Shown: piece by piece, positions 26,903 through 36,164 of the stretch
Position numbering within the stretch: the stretch's first letter is position 1
Layout: each line of letters opens with the position of its first letter
Assembly: GCA_017501465.1 (NCBI GenBank)
Contig: JAFVWY010000009.1
Span: 1 to 64,000, forward strand
Source of the DNA: Bacilli bacterium
GTDB taxonomy: Bacteria > Bacillota_I > Bacilli_A > ML615J-28 > CAG-313
DNA: 64,000 nucleotides
Direction of reading: 5' to 3'
Translations under genes and position numbers: made by a program
The notes under the pieces: generated by a model
What the model saw: only the letters and a program-made list of their open reading frames with translations
Database searches by the model: none
What the model was told of the DNA's origin: nothing

Positions 26903-29095
26903 ATGAACAAACTAATTAAATTATTATGTTCTTTTGTAATTGTATTACTTTTAACAATTACATTCTCAACGCCCAAAGTTGAAGCTGCAATATCTGGTGA
27001 TGATGTAGTAGAACTTAGAGGTGTATGGGTTTCAACAGTTTCAAATATTGATATTGCTAAACAAAATGGCACAACTAAAGCTGCTATTAATACATATAAA
27101 CAACAGTTGTTAGCAATTTTAGATAAAGTTGAAAATTTAGGTTTAAATGCAATCTTTTTCCAAGTAAGACCATCTAATGATGCTTTTTATGAATCAAAGT
27201 TAAATCCTTATAGTGCATATTTTGCAGGCCTTGGTGTTGACCCAGGATGGGATATGTTAAGTTGGTTAACTGATGAATGTCATTCAAGAGGTATTCAAAT
27301 TCATGCTTGGTTAAACCCATATCGTGTTACTGCATCAACTGTTGTTGGAAGCGGTATGACAGCTGAACAAATTAAAAATGTTAAATTACAAACAAGAAAT
27401 GAAATGATGCTAGCTGATCCTGATACATTAAATCCAGTAGTTACATTAAGTGAAGAAGAATTCTTGGAAACAATTGTTGCAGGACCTAAGACAGGACAAT
27501 TAATTTTAAATCCTTCTAGACAAGCAAGTATTGATCATATTACTAATACTATTAAAGAAATAATTGAAAACTACGAAGTTGATGGTATTCACTTTGATGA
27601 TTACTTCTATCCAAGCGGTGGTATTGAATCTGGTATTGATTCAAAAGATTATCAAGACTATATTAATAACGGTGGGACTTTAGCAAAAGCAGATTGGCGC
27701 AGAGAAAATGTTAATAAAATGATTCAAGGTGTTCATAATTTAGTTGATGCACACAACGCTAAAAATAAAGATCATTATGTAGCCTTCGGTGTAAGTCCAT
27801 CTGCTGTTTGGGCACCAAGTGCAGCAAGTTGTCCTGACAGAGGTGCTCCTGGAGGAACTGAAAATATCGTATGTGGTAGTTATAGTTCTTATACAGATTT
27901 ATATGCTGATACTAAAAAATGGGTAGATGAAGAATGGTTAGATTATATTCTTCCTCAAGTGTATTATCCATATGGACAAGACTATAAAACAATCGTTAAA
28001 TGGTGGGCAGATGTAGTTAAAAAAGTAAATGTTAGATTATACATTGGTACAGCTATTTATCAAGTTCCAGAATGGCAAGACGGCCTAGGTATTAAGAATC
28101 AATTAGATTGGATTAAAGCAAACCCAAATGTTGATCATTATGTATCTGGTTTTGTATTGTTCTCTTATAAGAATTTAGTATCTGCTAATGAACATTTAGT
28201 TACAGCCCAAAACAATTTGAAGATTTACTGTAATAAAGGAGCATTACATCCAGTATATGATCCTAGTACTAATAAGATTGGTGAAGACGTAGAAATTAAT
28301 GTTTACAAGGTATCTAATAATTATAGTATTCAATTTAGAGAAGTAGATAATGCAAATGGATATGTTTTATATGGTATGCCTAAATCATTAAGTTCTGTTA
28401 ATTTTGAAGGTGAAGGTGTAGCAATCAAAAATGCTTATAACCAAGCTACTGGTGATGCTTTACATATTGAAACTGTTACCCAATCATCTACTAATAACTT
28501 TGAATATGTATTAAGAGTATTTGATGAAAATAATGAACAATATAAATATTATGTAGTAAACTTTGATGAAGCGGTTGAAAATGAAGGTGCTTCAATTGAT
28601 GTTGAATATGAAGATAGAGTATATGCTAAAGGTGAAAAGATTTTATTTAAGATTAAATCTGAAAGTGAAATAAACTTACCAGTTACAGTTAAAATCTCAG
28701 TTTCAATTGATGGTGGTGCTTACAAGAATACTACTAACTTAACTAAGGATGAAAATGGATATTACACTTATGAATATAGTACATTTAAAGATGGTACAGT
28801 ACAATTTAAAATTGTATCTTATGATACAGATGTTGAAAACACATTAGAAGTTGGTCCATTTACAATTAGTTCTACAGCACACACTCATAAATATGTTGAT
28901 GGTGTTTGTAGTTGTGGTGCGAAAGACCCTAACTATCAAGAACATGTTCACGAATATGTAAATGGCGTTTGTAGTTGTGGTGAAAAAGAACCTACAAAAC
29001 CAGGAACTGGTGGCGGATGTTCAATGGGCGTTGTAGCAGTACTTCCAGTTGTTGCTGCAGTTGCTTTAGTATTATTAAGAAAGAGAGAATTCTAG
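26903..29095 (+). CDS. exported GHL10 glycosyl hydrolase 2 with C-terminal anchor
   Basis: A 730-aa surface enzyme. Signal peptide 1-29 (ending KVEAAIS). GHL10 barrel about 34-430 with complete family motifs: RGVWVSTVSNID, IFFQVRPSNDAFY, IHAWLNPYRVT, VDGIHFDDYFYPSGG, FGVSPSAVWAP, VYYPYG. An Ig-like C-terminal region follows, then two HxH...GVCSCG mini-domains from H660 and H681, a Gly linker and the tail GGGCSMG (C706) with hydrophobic segment and RKR. Expected to cut glycan strands lacking peptides, by analogy with DigH. It shares the KQxGT-x-x-A-x-x-x-Y segment with the first GHL10 gene, so the two are duplicates. Confidence 0.88.
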   Translation: MNKLIKLLCSFVIVLLLTITFSTPKVEAAISGDDVVELRGVWVSTVSNIDIAKQNGTTKAAINTYKQQLLAILDKVENLGLNAIFFQVRPSNDAFYESKLNPYSAYFAGLGVDPGWDMLSWLTDECHSRGIQIHAWLNPYRVTASTVVGSGMTAEQIKNVKLQTRNEMMLADPDTLNPVVTLSEEEFLETIVAGPKTGQLILNPSRQASIDHITNTIKEIIENYEVDGIHFDDYFYPSGGIESGIDSKDYQDYINNGGTLAKADWRRENVNKMIQGVHNLVDAHNAKNKDHYVAFGVSPSAVWAPSAASCPDRGAPGGTENIVCGSYSSYTDLYADTKKWVDEEWLDYILPQVYYPYGQDYKTIVKWWADVVKKVNVRLYIGTAIYQVPEWQDGLGIKNQLDWIKANPNVDHYVSGFVLFSYKNLVSANEHLVTAQNNLKIYCNKGALHPVYDPSTNKIGEDVEINVYKVSNNYSIQFREVDNANGYVLYGMPKSLSSVNFEGEGVAIKNAYNQATGDALHIETVTQSSTNNFEYVLRVFDENNEQYKYYVVNFDEAVENEGASIDVEYEDRVYAKGEKILFKIKSESEINLPVTVKISVSIDGGAYKNTTNLTKDENGYYTYEYSTFKDGTVQFKIVSYDTDVENTLEVGPFTISSTAHTHKYVDGVCSCGAKDPNYQEHVHEYVNGVCSCGEKEPTKPGTGGGCSMGVVAVLPVVAAVALVLLRKREF

Positions 29096-29097
29096 AA

Positions 29098-30393
29098 GTG
29101 AAATTACATAAGTATAATAGTAGACAATTAGTTTACTACTACGGCAAAGAACAAGCGGTAGAAATCCCAGAATATAAACATAACGAAGAAGGTATTCGTG
29201 GTGTTTGGGTGTCAAATGTAGTTAACATTGATACTCCTATAATGAAAGATATTGAAAGTTATCAAACATATTTAAAAGATATGATTGCTAATATTGCATC
29301 ATATAATATGAACTTAATAATCTTCCAAGTAAGACCATGTAATGATGCATATTATCCATCAAAACTAAATCCTTGGAGCAGATTTATCACTGGTGTTGAA
29401 GGCAAAGATCCGGGATTTGATGTATTAAAATTCGTTATCGATGAAGCTAAAAAATACAATATTGAAGTTCACGCATGGATGAATCCATATCGTGTTACTC
29501 AAAAACCTCTTGACCAAACAGGTATGACTAAAGAAGAAATGCTTGATACTTTAGCAGAAAATAACTACGCAAGAGTTCATAAAGAAGATACTATTTTAGA
29601 CGGAAAAAATAATATTATCCTAAAACCAGCTAGTCCAACAGTAATTAAATTTGTAACTGATACAGTTATGGAAGTTATTGAAAATTATGATGTAACTGGT
29701 GTTCATATTGATGACTATTTTTATCCATATGCTAAGGTTCCAAGAGAACTAGAAGAGGAAGATTATCAAGCCGCTTTACAAGAAAACAAAGATTTAACTT
29801 TTGAAGATTGGCGTAGATCAAATGTTGACAAAATGATTTCTAGCATACACTATGCTATGAAAAAATCGCTTGGTAATAGTGGTAGAAAAGTTGAATTTGG
29901 TATTAGTCCATTTGGTATTTATAGAACAAATATTGCCTTAAAAGAAAACGGATGGGAAAAAGGATCATTCCATTCAGCAGGCGCATTAGAGTGTTATCAA
30001 GACTTATATTCAGATGTTTACAAATGGATGCAAGAAGGTTGGATTGATTACGTAGTTCCTCAACTTTATTTTCCATTTGAAAGAAAAGATGTAAATTATC
30101 ATGACTTAACAAAATGGTGGAGTGAACGTTGTTTAGAAACAAATACTAAGTTATATATTGGTCAAGCTATCTATCAAATGGGTGCAAATCCTACATGGAG
30201 TAATCCTTTAGAAATTGATTATCAAATTAGACTAAATCAAGTATATCCAAATATTTTAGGAACTATTTTATTTACTTATCATGATTTAGTACCAGGTAGA
30301 AACCCTATTAAAGATGCTAGTATTTCCCTTCTTAAAGTTCGTTGGAATAGTCAAAAAATCCAAAAAAAGTTTGAAGAAGAACTTAAAAAATAA
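29098..30393 (+). CDS. cytoplasmic GHL10 glycosyl hydrolase
   Basis: A 431-aa protein that is essentially the bare catalytic domain: GIRGVWVSNVVNID, IIFQVRPCNDAYY, VHAWMNPYRVT, TGVHIDDYFYPY, FGISPFGIYRT, VPQLYFPF. There is no signal peptide, accessory domain or anchor, unlike both upstream paralogues. GTG 29098 (3 bases after the preceding stop) is chosen because codons upstream read as the frame-shifted tail of the previous gene (CSSTSSCCCSC). This start needs checking, as the ribosome site (AGAGAG) is modest. A cytosolic family member suggests that oligosaccharides cut outside are imported and cut again inside. Confidence 0.83.
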   Translation: MKLHKYNSRQLVYYYGKEQAVEIPEYKHNEEGIRGVWVSNVVNIDTPIMKDIESYQTYLKDMIANIASYNMNLIIFQVRPCNDAYYPSKLNPWSRFITGVEGKDPGFDVLKFVIDEAKKYNIEVHAWMNPYRVTQKPLDQTGMTKEEMLDTLAENNYARVHKEDTILDGKNNIILKPASPTVIKFVTDTVMEVIENYDVTGVHIDDYFYPYAKVPRELEEEDYQAALQENKDLTFEDWRRSNVDKMISSIHYAMKKSLGNSGRKVEFGISPFGIYRTNIALKENGWEKGSFHSAGALECYQDLYSDVYKWMQEGWIDYVVPQLYFPFERKDVNYHDLTKWWSERCLETNTKLYIGQAIYQMGANPTWSNPLEIDYQIRLNQVYPNILGTILFTYHDLVPGRNPIKDASISLLKVRWNSQKIQKKFEEELKK

Positions 30394-30396
30394 TCA

Positions 30397-30429
30397 AAAA
30401 AGAAGTTTCCAATTTGGAAACTTCTTTTT
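30397..30429 (+). terminator. Rho-independent terminator
   Basis: A stem of about 13 bp around GAAGTTTCC/GGAAACTTC with an AATTT loop and a T run, 4 bp after the GHL10 stop. Confidence 0.88.
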
Positions 30430-30445
30430 ATTTTCGAAATGAAAA

Positions 30446-30459
30446 TGAAAGCGCTACAA
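30446..30459 (+). promoter_or_regulatory. cre-like / LacI-family operator
   Basis: TGAAAGCGCTACAA matches the catabolite-responsive consensus TGWAARCGYTWWCW at 12 of 14 positions, with the central GCGC intact. It sits just upstream of, or touching, the -35 of the next promoter. CcpA or a local LacI-type regulator could bind; no regulator gene is in the window. Confidence 0.55.
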
Positions 30460-30487
30460 TTTTCATTAACATTTGATTTGATAAAAT
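30460..30487 (+). promoter_or_regulatory. promoter of the GH20-to-nagB unit
   Basis: Extended -10 TTGATAAAAT (TAAAAT at 30482-30487) with a poor -35 (TTTTCA, 30460-30465) at 16 bp. An alternative -10, TATACT at 30487-30492, overlaps it. A weak -35 next to an operator is typical of a controlled promoter. Confidence 0.5.
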
Positions 30488-30548
30488 ATACTAGATGTGA
30501 TACAATAAGATGATACTATGCCGATTATTAACTCAAGGAGGTGAGAAA

Positions 30549-32405
30549 ATGAATTATCTAATACCAGTACCCAAAGAAATTTCGTACTTTCAAAGTAGTG
30601 AAAAAAAGACTTTGGATATAGCTGCGTGTCAGACAATTGATTATGCCTCTTTTTTTGATGAAAGATTGGAAACGCTTACTGAAATTATCGTAGATTCATA
30701 TAGTTCTACTAAACGAAATGGTTTAATAAAATTTAAATATCAAAAATTGGGAAGTGAAGCTTATCACTTACTAATTCGTGATAGAGTCGTTACAATCAAA
30801 GCAGAAGATTTAAATGGTTGTTATTATGCGTTAAGAACATTACAACAACTTGCAAAAAAATATAATGGTTTAATTCCACTTATGACAATTAAAGATAAAC
30901 CCGATATGGCTGTTCGTGGTTTTCAACTAGACATAAGTAGGAGTAAGGTATCTAATTTAAAAACAATATTTGAACTTATAGATTTACTGAGTTATTTAAA
31001 ATACAATCAATTACAATTATATGTTGAAGGCTTTAGCTTTGAATATCAGAGTATGCCTTTTGTGAATAAAGATAAGAATTTTATCAGTGTTAGTGAATAT
31101 AAACAAATTGAAAAATATGCTAATGACCACTTCATAGATCTGGTGCCAAATCAAAATGGTTTTGGTCACATGGGTGAGTGGTTAAAATTAGATGAATTCA
31201 AACACCTAAGTAATGTTGAAGGATTATTTAACATTTGGGGAAGTAATAGATATTCTACAACTCTCGATCCTACAAATGAAGAAAGTTATTTACTGGTAAA
31301 ACGCATGTATGATGACATGCTACCTCACGCAAATTCAAAATACTTTAATATGAACTTTGATGAACCATACGAATTAGGTTATGGTAAATCTAAAGAATCA
31401 TGTGACAAATTGGGAAAAGAAATTGTTTATGCAAACTATTTTAACAAGTTAGCACAAGTTGTTAAATCATATGGCAAAACACCAATGCTTTGGGGTGATG
31501 TGGTAATACATAATCCTGAATCAATTAAAGTGTTGGATCCTGATGCAATCTTGATTGATTGGGGATATGTTGACGATTATCAATTTGTAGAACACGCAAA
31601 AATATTAAGAAAGCTTAAAAGACCATTTATAATGGCGGGTGGTACATCTACTTGGGCTGCAGTAACATCTAAGTATTCTGAAATGATTTGGTCAATGAAG
31701 AATGCAGCTGAGGCAGTTTATCATTATGGCGGTTTAGGAATTATGCTTACTGATTGGGGTGATTTTGGACATCTTCAATATTTCCCATTCACTTTACCAG
31801 GCATTGTGTATACATCGCTATTATCTTGGAATTACACAAAAGCAAGCGATCATCTTATCAAAGAATGTTTAACTGAATTATTAGAAAATGAACATCTTGC
31901 AAAAATGATTATAGAACTTTCTAATTATCACTTAAACGAAGAACACTACAGAGGATATTCTACAAAACTATTTAATCCAATTGTACAAGCGGAGCTTGTT
32001 CAAACTGAAACTTCAAAATTAGAGGTTTTCAAAAAGAAAGTTGGATATGGTCTTCTTAGTGAAAATGAGATAGCTTATCACAATATTTATTTAAACCACA
32101 TAGAGGAAAAATTAAACCTAGAAGTGGAAAATACATTAATACATCAGGAGTTGAGGAATGCAATTTTATTACTGAAAACTCTACTTGATGTAAACATCTT
32201 CTTACGTGGTTGTTTAAACAATCAAATAGATTTGAAACTATTTGATGTAGTTAATAATAACCTTACAAAATATTTAAAAAATCACAAACAATTATGGTGT
32301 GCTAGAAACAAAGAACCGGGTTTTGTTTATAGTTCACAAAGAATCGAAAGATTACAACAATGTTTAGAAATGTTAAAGAAAGAGGCAAATGATTATGAAA
32401 CATAA
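30549..32405 (+). CDS. GH20 beta-N-acetylhexosaminidase, cytoplasmic
   Basis: A 618-aa enzyme without signal peptide. An N-terminal GH20b-like alpha/beta domain (about 1-115) precedes the TIM barrel: RGFQLDISRSKV, LVPNQNGFGHMGEWL, and the catalytic Asp-Glu pair D271-E272 in NFDEPYELG. Later segments are MLWGDVVIHNP and MLTDWGDFGHLQY. GH20 enzymes remove terminal GlcNAc or GalNAc by substrate-assisted catalysis. Its cytosolic position at the head of an ABC-transporter unit suggests it trims imported N-acetylated oligosaccharides. ATG 30549 is preceded by a perfect AAGGAGGTGA (30534-30543), which decides the start over upstream in-frame codons. Its end overlaps the next gene. Confidence 0.87.
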   Translation: MNYLIPVPKEISYFQSSEKKTLDIAACQTIDYASFFDERLETLTEIIVDSYSSTKRNGLIKFKYQKLGSEAYHLLIRDRVVTIKAEDLNGCYYALRTLQQLAKKYNGLIPLMTIKDKPDMAVRGFQLDISRSKVSNLKTIFELIDLLSYLKYNQLQLYVEGFSFEYQSMPFVNKDKNFISVSEYKQIEKYANDHFIDLVPNQNGFGHMGEWLKLDEFKHLSNVEGLFNIWGSNRYSTTLDPTNEESYLLVKRMYDDMLPHANSKYFNMNFDEPYELGYGKSKESCDKLGKEIVYANYFNKLAQVVKSYGKTPMLWGDVVIHNPESIKVLDPDAILIDWGYVDDYQFVEHAKILRKLKRPFIMAGGTSTWAAVTSKYSEMIWSMKNAAEAVYHYGGLGIMLTDWGDFGHLQYFPFTLPGIVYTSLLSWNYTKASDHLIKECLTELLENEHLAKMIIELSNYHLNEEHYRGYSTKLFNPIVQAELVQTETSKLEVFKKKVGYGLLSENEIAYHNIYLNHIEEKLNLEVENTLIHQELRNAILLLKTLLDVNIFLRGCLNNQIDLKLFDVVNNNLTKYLKNHKQLWCARNKEPGFVYSSQRIERLQQCLEMLKKEANDYET

Positions 32406-35400
32406 AAAACTGTTAACACTATCGATAGTCGTAGTGTTAGTAATCGCTTTAATAATTATTATTTCTCAAGTTAACAAAACTGACCCATTAGATTATACAT
32501 ATAATCATTCTCAAGGTACAGTTGAAAACTTACAAAAAGGTGATTACAAAAATTATCAACTTCATACTGGTCAGACTATTACTCATCCAACCTTAGTTGG
32601 TGGATCTCAAGTGATTCATGCATATGATTTTGATTCACTAAATGATAATATGACTGCAAGAAGAGGTTATATTAAACAATATAAAGATTTAACTAGTGAT
32701 GAAAAAAATCAATTATTAGCAGGAAATGCTAAAGTGTTTGAAAAAGTAAGTGAAGAAGGTTTAGAATATTTCTTCATTGAAAGTGCAAGTGGTAAATATT
32801 TAGAAACTAATGAAGTGGGCTCAATTACTTTTAAAGTTGAAGTTCAAGAATCTGGTTTTTATAATTTAAAACTTAATTATGTTACTTCAGAAGTTAATAG
32901 TAAATCATCTTCTGCTGAAAGAAGACTTAATGTTTTAGTAGATAGAGAAACTCAAATTGAATTTGAAAAATGTATAGCTTTACTACTAGTTGAAGAATCT
33001 CCTTTCAAAACTATTGTAGATGAAACTACAATTAAAGTTAAAGATGAAAATACAGGTGAAGATAGAGAAGAAGTTGTTATTACTGAACACAATTTAAGAG
33101 AATATCTTGCAAGTGATTACTTCAATCAAAAACATGATTTAGCAAGTAAGAAAAAGATTATCATTGATTTAATTAAACAATTATTAATTTCTACTGAAAA
33201 CTTATCAGCTACTGTGGCTTCATCTAAAGCAGAAAAATTAGTAACAATTGGTTTTATTAATGGTTCATATGAAACTTATATGGCAAATCAAAGTTATGTA
33301 TTCTCAAGAATTTGGAAAGGTGATACAAGTGAAATCATAGATTATACAGGTAATAAGAAATATGATGATGAACACAAAATCTTACAATTAGGTCAAGACC
33401 AAAATGGTAACGATATTAAACCTTCTCAAGAAGAAGTTTCTGGTGTTGATGTATCTACATATTTCTCAGACTATATGGGTTATGTAACTGAACCTTATGA
33501 ATATTACTTAGAAAAAGGTTTCAACTATATTACTATTTCATCAATCAAAGAATATTTATACATTGAATCATTAGAATTATGTCAAGTTCAAACAACTTTA
33601 ACATATGAACAATATTTAGCTGAATTAAAAGAACAAGGTATTACTCCTCAAAATACAGAAAAATTTAGTTATCGTATTGAAGGCGAAGCTTGTTCATCAA
33701 CTTCAAGTCCAACATTATATCCAATTACAGATAGAACTAGTTCTAATACATTCCCATACAGTGCTAAGAGTACAAAACTTAATAGTATTGGTGGTGAAAG
33801 CTGGAAAGTTTTAGGTGACTGGATTGTTTGGGAATTTGATGTTCCAGAAGATGGTTTCTATAACATCTCAATGAGAGTTAGACAAAACCTAGTTCGTGGT
33901 ATGTATTCACATCGTATGGTTTACATCGATGGTGTTGTACCATTTGAAGAATTAAAATCAACTGTATTCTCATTCTCAAGTGACTGGCAAAATGTTACAT
34001 TAGGTTCAAATGCTGAAAATGGTTCAGCTTTTGATATCTATTTAGAAAAAGGTCATCATGAAATCAAGATGGAAGTAACACTTGGTGCATATGGTGAATT
34101 AATTGAAGAATTAGAAGCTGTTACTCAAGAATTAAGTGATTTATACTTAAATATCATCAAGTACACAACAGCATCTCCAGATACTAACCGTGACTACGGA
34201 TTAACTAAAAAAGAAGATTTAAGATTAAATGAACGTCTAGAAAATGCTAAAAACACTTTAGAATCTATTTCAAGAGAAATTGCTAGATTATCTAGTAAAA
34301 ACTCTGACAAAGTAGATGAAAAAGGTGATGGTGAAATTTATAAAGATGGTCGAAGCGATAAGACTGGTGTTATTGATACAATGGTTGAACAAATCGAAAC
34401 ATTCTTAGCTAAATCAACTAAAGTTACAAAACAATTAGGTTCATTTAGTACTAATATCTCATCACTTGGTACATTATTATCTGACTTACGTGAATTCCCA
34501 CTTACAATTGACTACTTAGTAGTTTACTCAGCTGAAAGTGATTATGAAATGCAAAAACCAAATGAAGGTTTCTTCAAAAAAGCATGGAACGCCGTTGCAA
34601 GTTTCTATTATTCATTCGTTATTGACTATTCAGAAATCGGTTCTGCTGACGTTGAAAAAGATGAAAGTTTAGAAGAATTAGAAATTGAAGTATGGATGAC
34701 TCTTGGTCGAGACCAAGCTAACGTAATTAGAAAATTAATCGATAATGATTTCTCTAAGAAAGCATATCCAATCAATGGTAGAGATGTACATATTTCTGTT
34801 AACTTAAAACTTACTGGTACAGACGTATTATTAAAAGCTGCCCTTGCTGGTGTTGGACCAGACGTTGCAATTAACGTTGATTCAGGTTTACCTGTTAACT
34901 ATGGTCTTCGTCATGCATCGCTAGACTTATCTGGTGCTTATGGTGAAGAATATTGGAAGTTCGTTAAAGAAAACTTCTTACCAAGTACAATTAGACAATT
35001 TACATTTAATGGAGCAACTTACGCTGTTCCTGAAAAACAAAATTATATGATGATGTTCGTTAGAACTAACATTATGGAACAATTATATGGAGCTGAATGG
35101 GAATCTTATGTTCCTGATACATGGGAAGATGTTCGTTCTATTATGACTGACTTACAAACTAACCAATTACAATTCTATCTACCAGTTAATGATGCTGGTG
35201 CTTCAGCATTAAACCCTGCGTTTGTTACAATGTTATATCAAAATGGTGGTCAATTATATTCTGATGATGCTAAAGAAACTGGTTTATTAGAACCTGTTGC
35301 TATGGATACATTTGAATATTGGACTGACTTCTACACTAAATATTCATTCCCTAAATATGCATCATTTATTAACCGTTTCCGTTCTGGTGAAATGCCACTA

Positions 35401-36153
35401 GGTATTTCATACTATGAAATGTATAATACTTTAGCAGTATTCGCACCTGAAATCCGTGGTGAATGGGCATTCTATCCAATCCCTGGTACTGAAATTGAAG
35501 TAACTGCTGAAAACGATCCATACGGATTAAGTGATGTTTATCCTTACACAGTAGTAGACCACACATCAGTTGCATCTGGTACTGCAGCTATCATCATTGA
35601 AAAGAATGCTTTAGCTGATGAAGATGTTAAATGGGGTGCTTGGGAATTCTTAAAATGGTGGACAGGTGAGGCTCAAGATGAATTTGGTAAAGAAATGGAA
35701 GGTATCTTAGGTAGTTCTGCTCGTCATGCTACAGCAAACTATAACTCATTTATCCAACTTGCTTGGCCTAAAGCTGACCAAGAACAATTATCTTTACAAT
35801 GGGGTTATGGTAACCATAATCCAAGAACTGGTGATATTGCAAGCGATGATCCAGATAACTTCTACTTAAAAGTTAAAGATGTTTATATTCCAGAATCATC
35901 TTATGCTCAAATGGCACGCGAATATATTACTCAAGACTTATATAGTTACGAATACAAAGATGGTAAATATCATGTATATGGTGTTCGTGAAATTCCACAA
36001 ATTGCCGGTTCATATATCACAGGTCGTGAAGTTGAAAATGCATACCGTGCAGTAATTAATAATAACTTTAACGCAAAAGAAACTTTGTATGCTTATGCTC
36101 AAAATATTAATAACGAAATTGACCGTAAGCGTAGTGAGTTTAATTTAGACTAA
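32395..36153 (+). CDS. membrane-tethered CBM-like / ABC solute-binding fusion protein
   Basis: A 1252-aa protein. An N-terminal hydrophobic helix (about 6-26) lacks a lipobox or clear cleavage site, so it is probably an anchor. Two beta-sandwich regions follow: one about 80-400, and one from about 425 whose SYRIEGEACSST, GESWKVLGDWIVWEFDVP and GFYNISMRVRQN resemble CBM6/35 modules. A helical segment spans about 560-690. From about 765 it is a family-1 solute-binding protein (LEIEVWMTLGRDQANVI, GPDVAIN, FTFNGATYAVPEKQNYMMM, WEFLKWWTG). It overlaps the GH20 gene and precedes two permease genes, so it is the receptor of that transporter. ATG 32395 suits the AGAGG at 32381 better than ATG 32389. 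Confidence 0.8.
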   Translation: MKHKKLLTLSIVVVLVIALIIIISQVNKTDPLDYTYNHSQGTVENLQKGDYKNYQLHTGQTITHPTLVGGSQVIHAYDFDSLNDNMTARRGYIKQYKDLTSDEKNQLLAGNAKVFEKVSEEGLEYFFIESASGKYLETNEVGSITFKVEVQESGFYNLKLNYVTSEVNSKSSSAERRLNVLVDRETQIEFEKCIALLLVEESPFKTIVDETTIKVKDENTGEDREEVVITEHNLREYLASDYFNQKHDLASKKKIIIDLIKQLLISTENLSATVASSKAEKLVTIGFINGSYETYMANQSYVFSRIWKGDTSEIIDYTGNKKYDDEHKILQLGQDQNGNDIKPSQEEVSGVDVSTYFSDYMGYVTEPYEYYLEKGFNYITISSIKEYLYIESLELCQVQTTLTYEQYLAELKEQGITPQNTEKFSYRIEGEACSSTSSPTLYPITDRTSSNTFPYSAKSTKLNSIGGESWKVLGDWIVWEFDVPEDGFYNISMRVRQNLVRGMYSHRMVYIDGVVPFEELKSTVFSFSSDWQNVTLGSNAENGSAFDIYLEKGHHEIKMEVTLGAYGELIEELEAVTQELSDLYLNIIKYTTASPDTNRDYGLTKKEDLRLNERLENAKNTLESISREIARLSSKNSDKVDEKGDGEIYKDGRSDKTGVIDTMVEQIETFLAKSTKVTKQLGSFSTNISSLGTLLSDLREFPLTIDYLVVYSAESDYEMQKPNEGFFKKAWNAVASFYYSFVIDYSEIGSADVEKDESLEELEIEVWMTLGRDQANVIRKLIDNDFSKKAYPINGRDVHISVNLKLTGTDVLLKAALAGVGPDVAINVDSGLPVNYGLRHASLDLSGAYGEEYWKFVKENFLPSTIRQFTFNGATYAVPEKQNYMMMFVRTNIMEQLYGAEWESYVPDTWEDVRSIMTDLQTNQLQFYLPVNDAGASALNPAFVTMLYQNGGQLYSDDAKETGLLEPVAMDTFEYWTDFYTKYSFPKYASFINRFRSGEMPLGISYYEMYNTLAVFAPEIRGEWAFYPIPGTEIEVTAENDPYGLSDVYPYTVVDHTSVASGTAAIIIEKNALADEDVKWGAWEFLKWWTGEAQDEFGKEMEGILGSSARHATANYNSFIQLAWPKADQEQLSLQWGYGNHNPRTGDIASDDPDNFYLKVKDVYIPESSYAQMAREYITQDLYSYEYKDGKYHVYGVREIPQIAGSYITGREVENAYRAVINNNFNAKETLYAYAQNINNEIDRKRSEFNLD

Positions 36154-36164
36154 GGAGGTAAATA

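Noticed and set aside
29017-29097. N-terminal Cys-rich extension of the third GHL10 protein
   Set aside because: These codons are the out-of-frame reading of the anchor tail of the preceding gene; the protein without them starts at the family domain.
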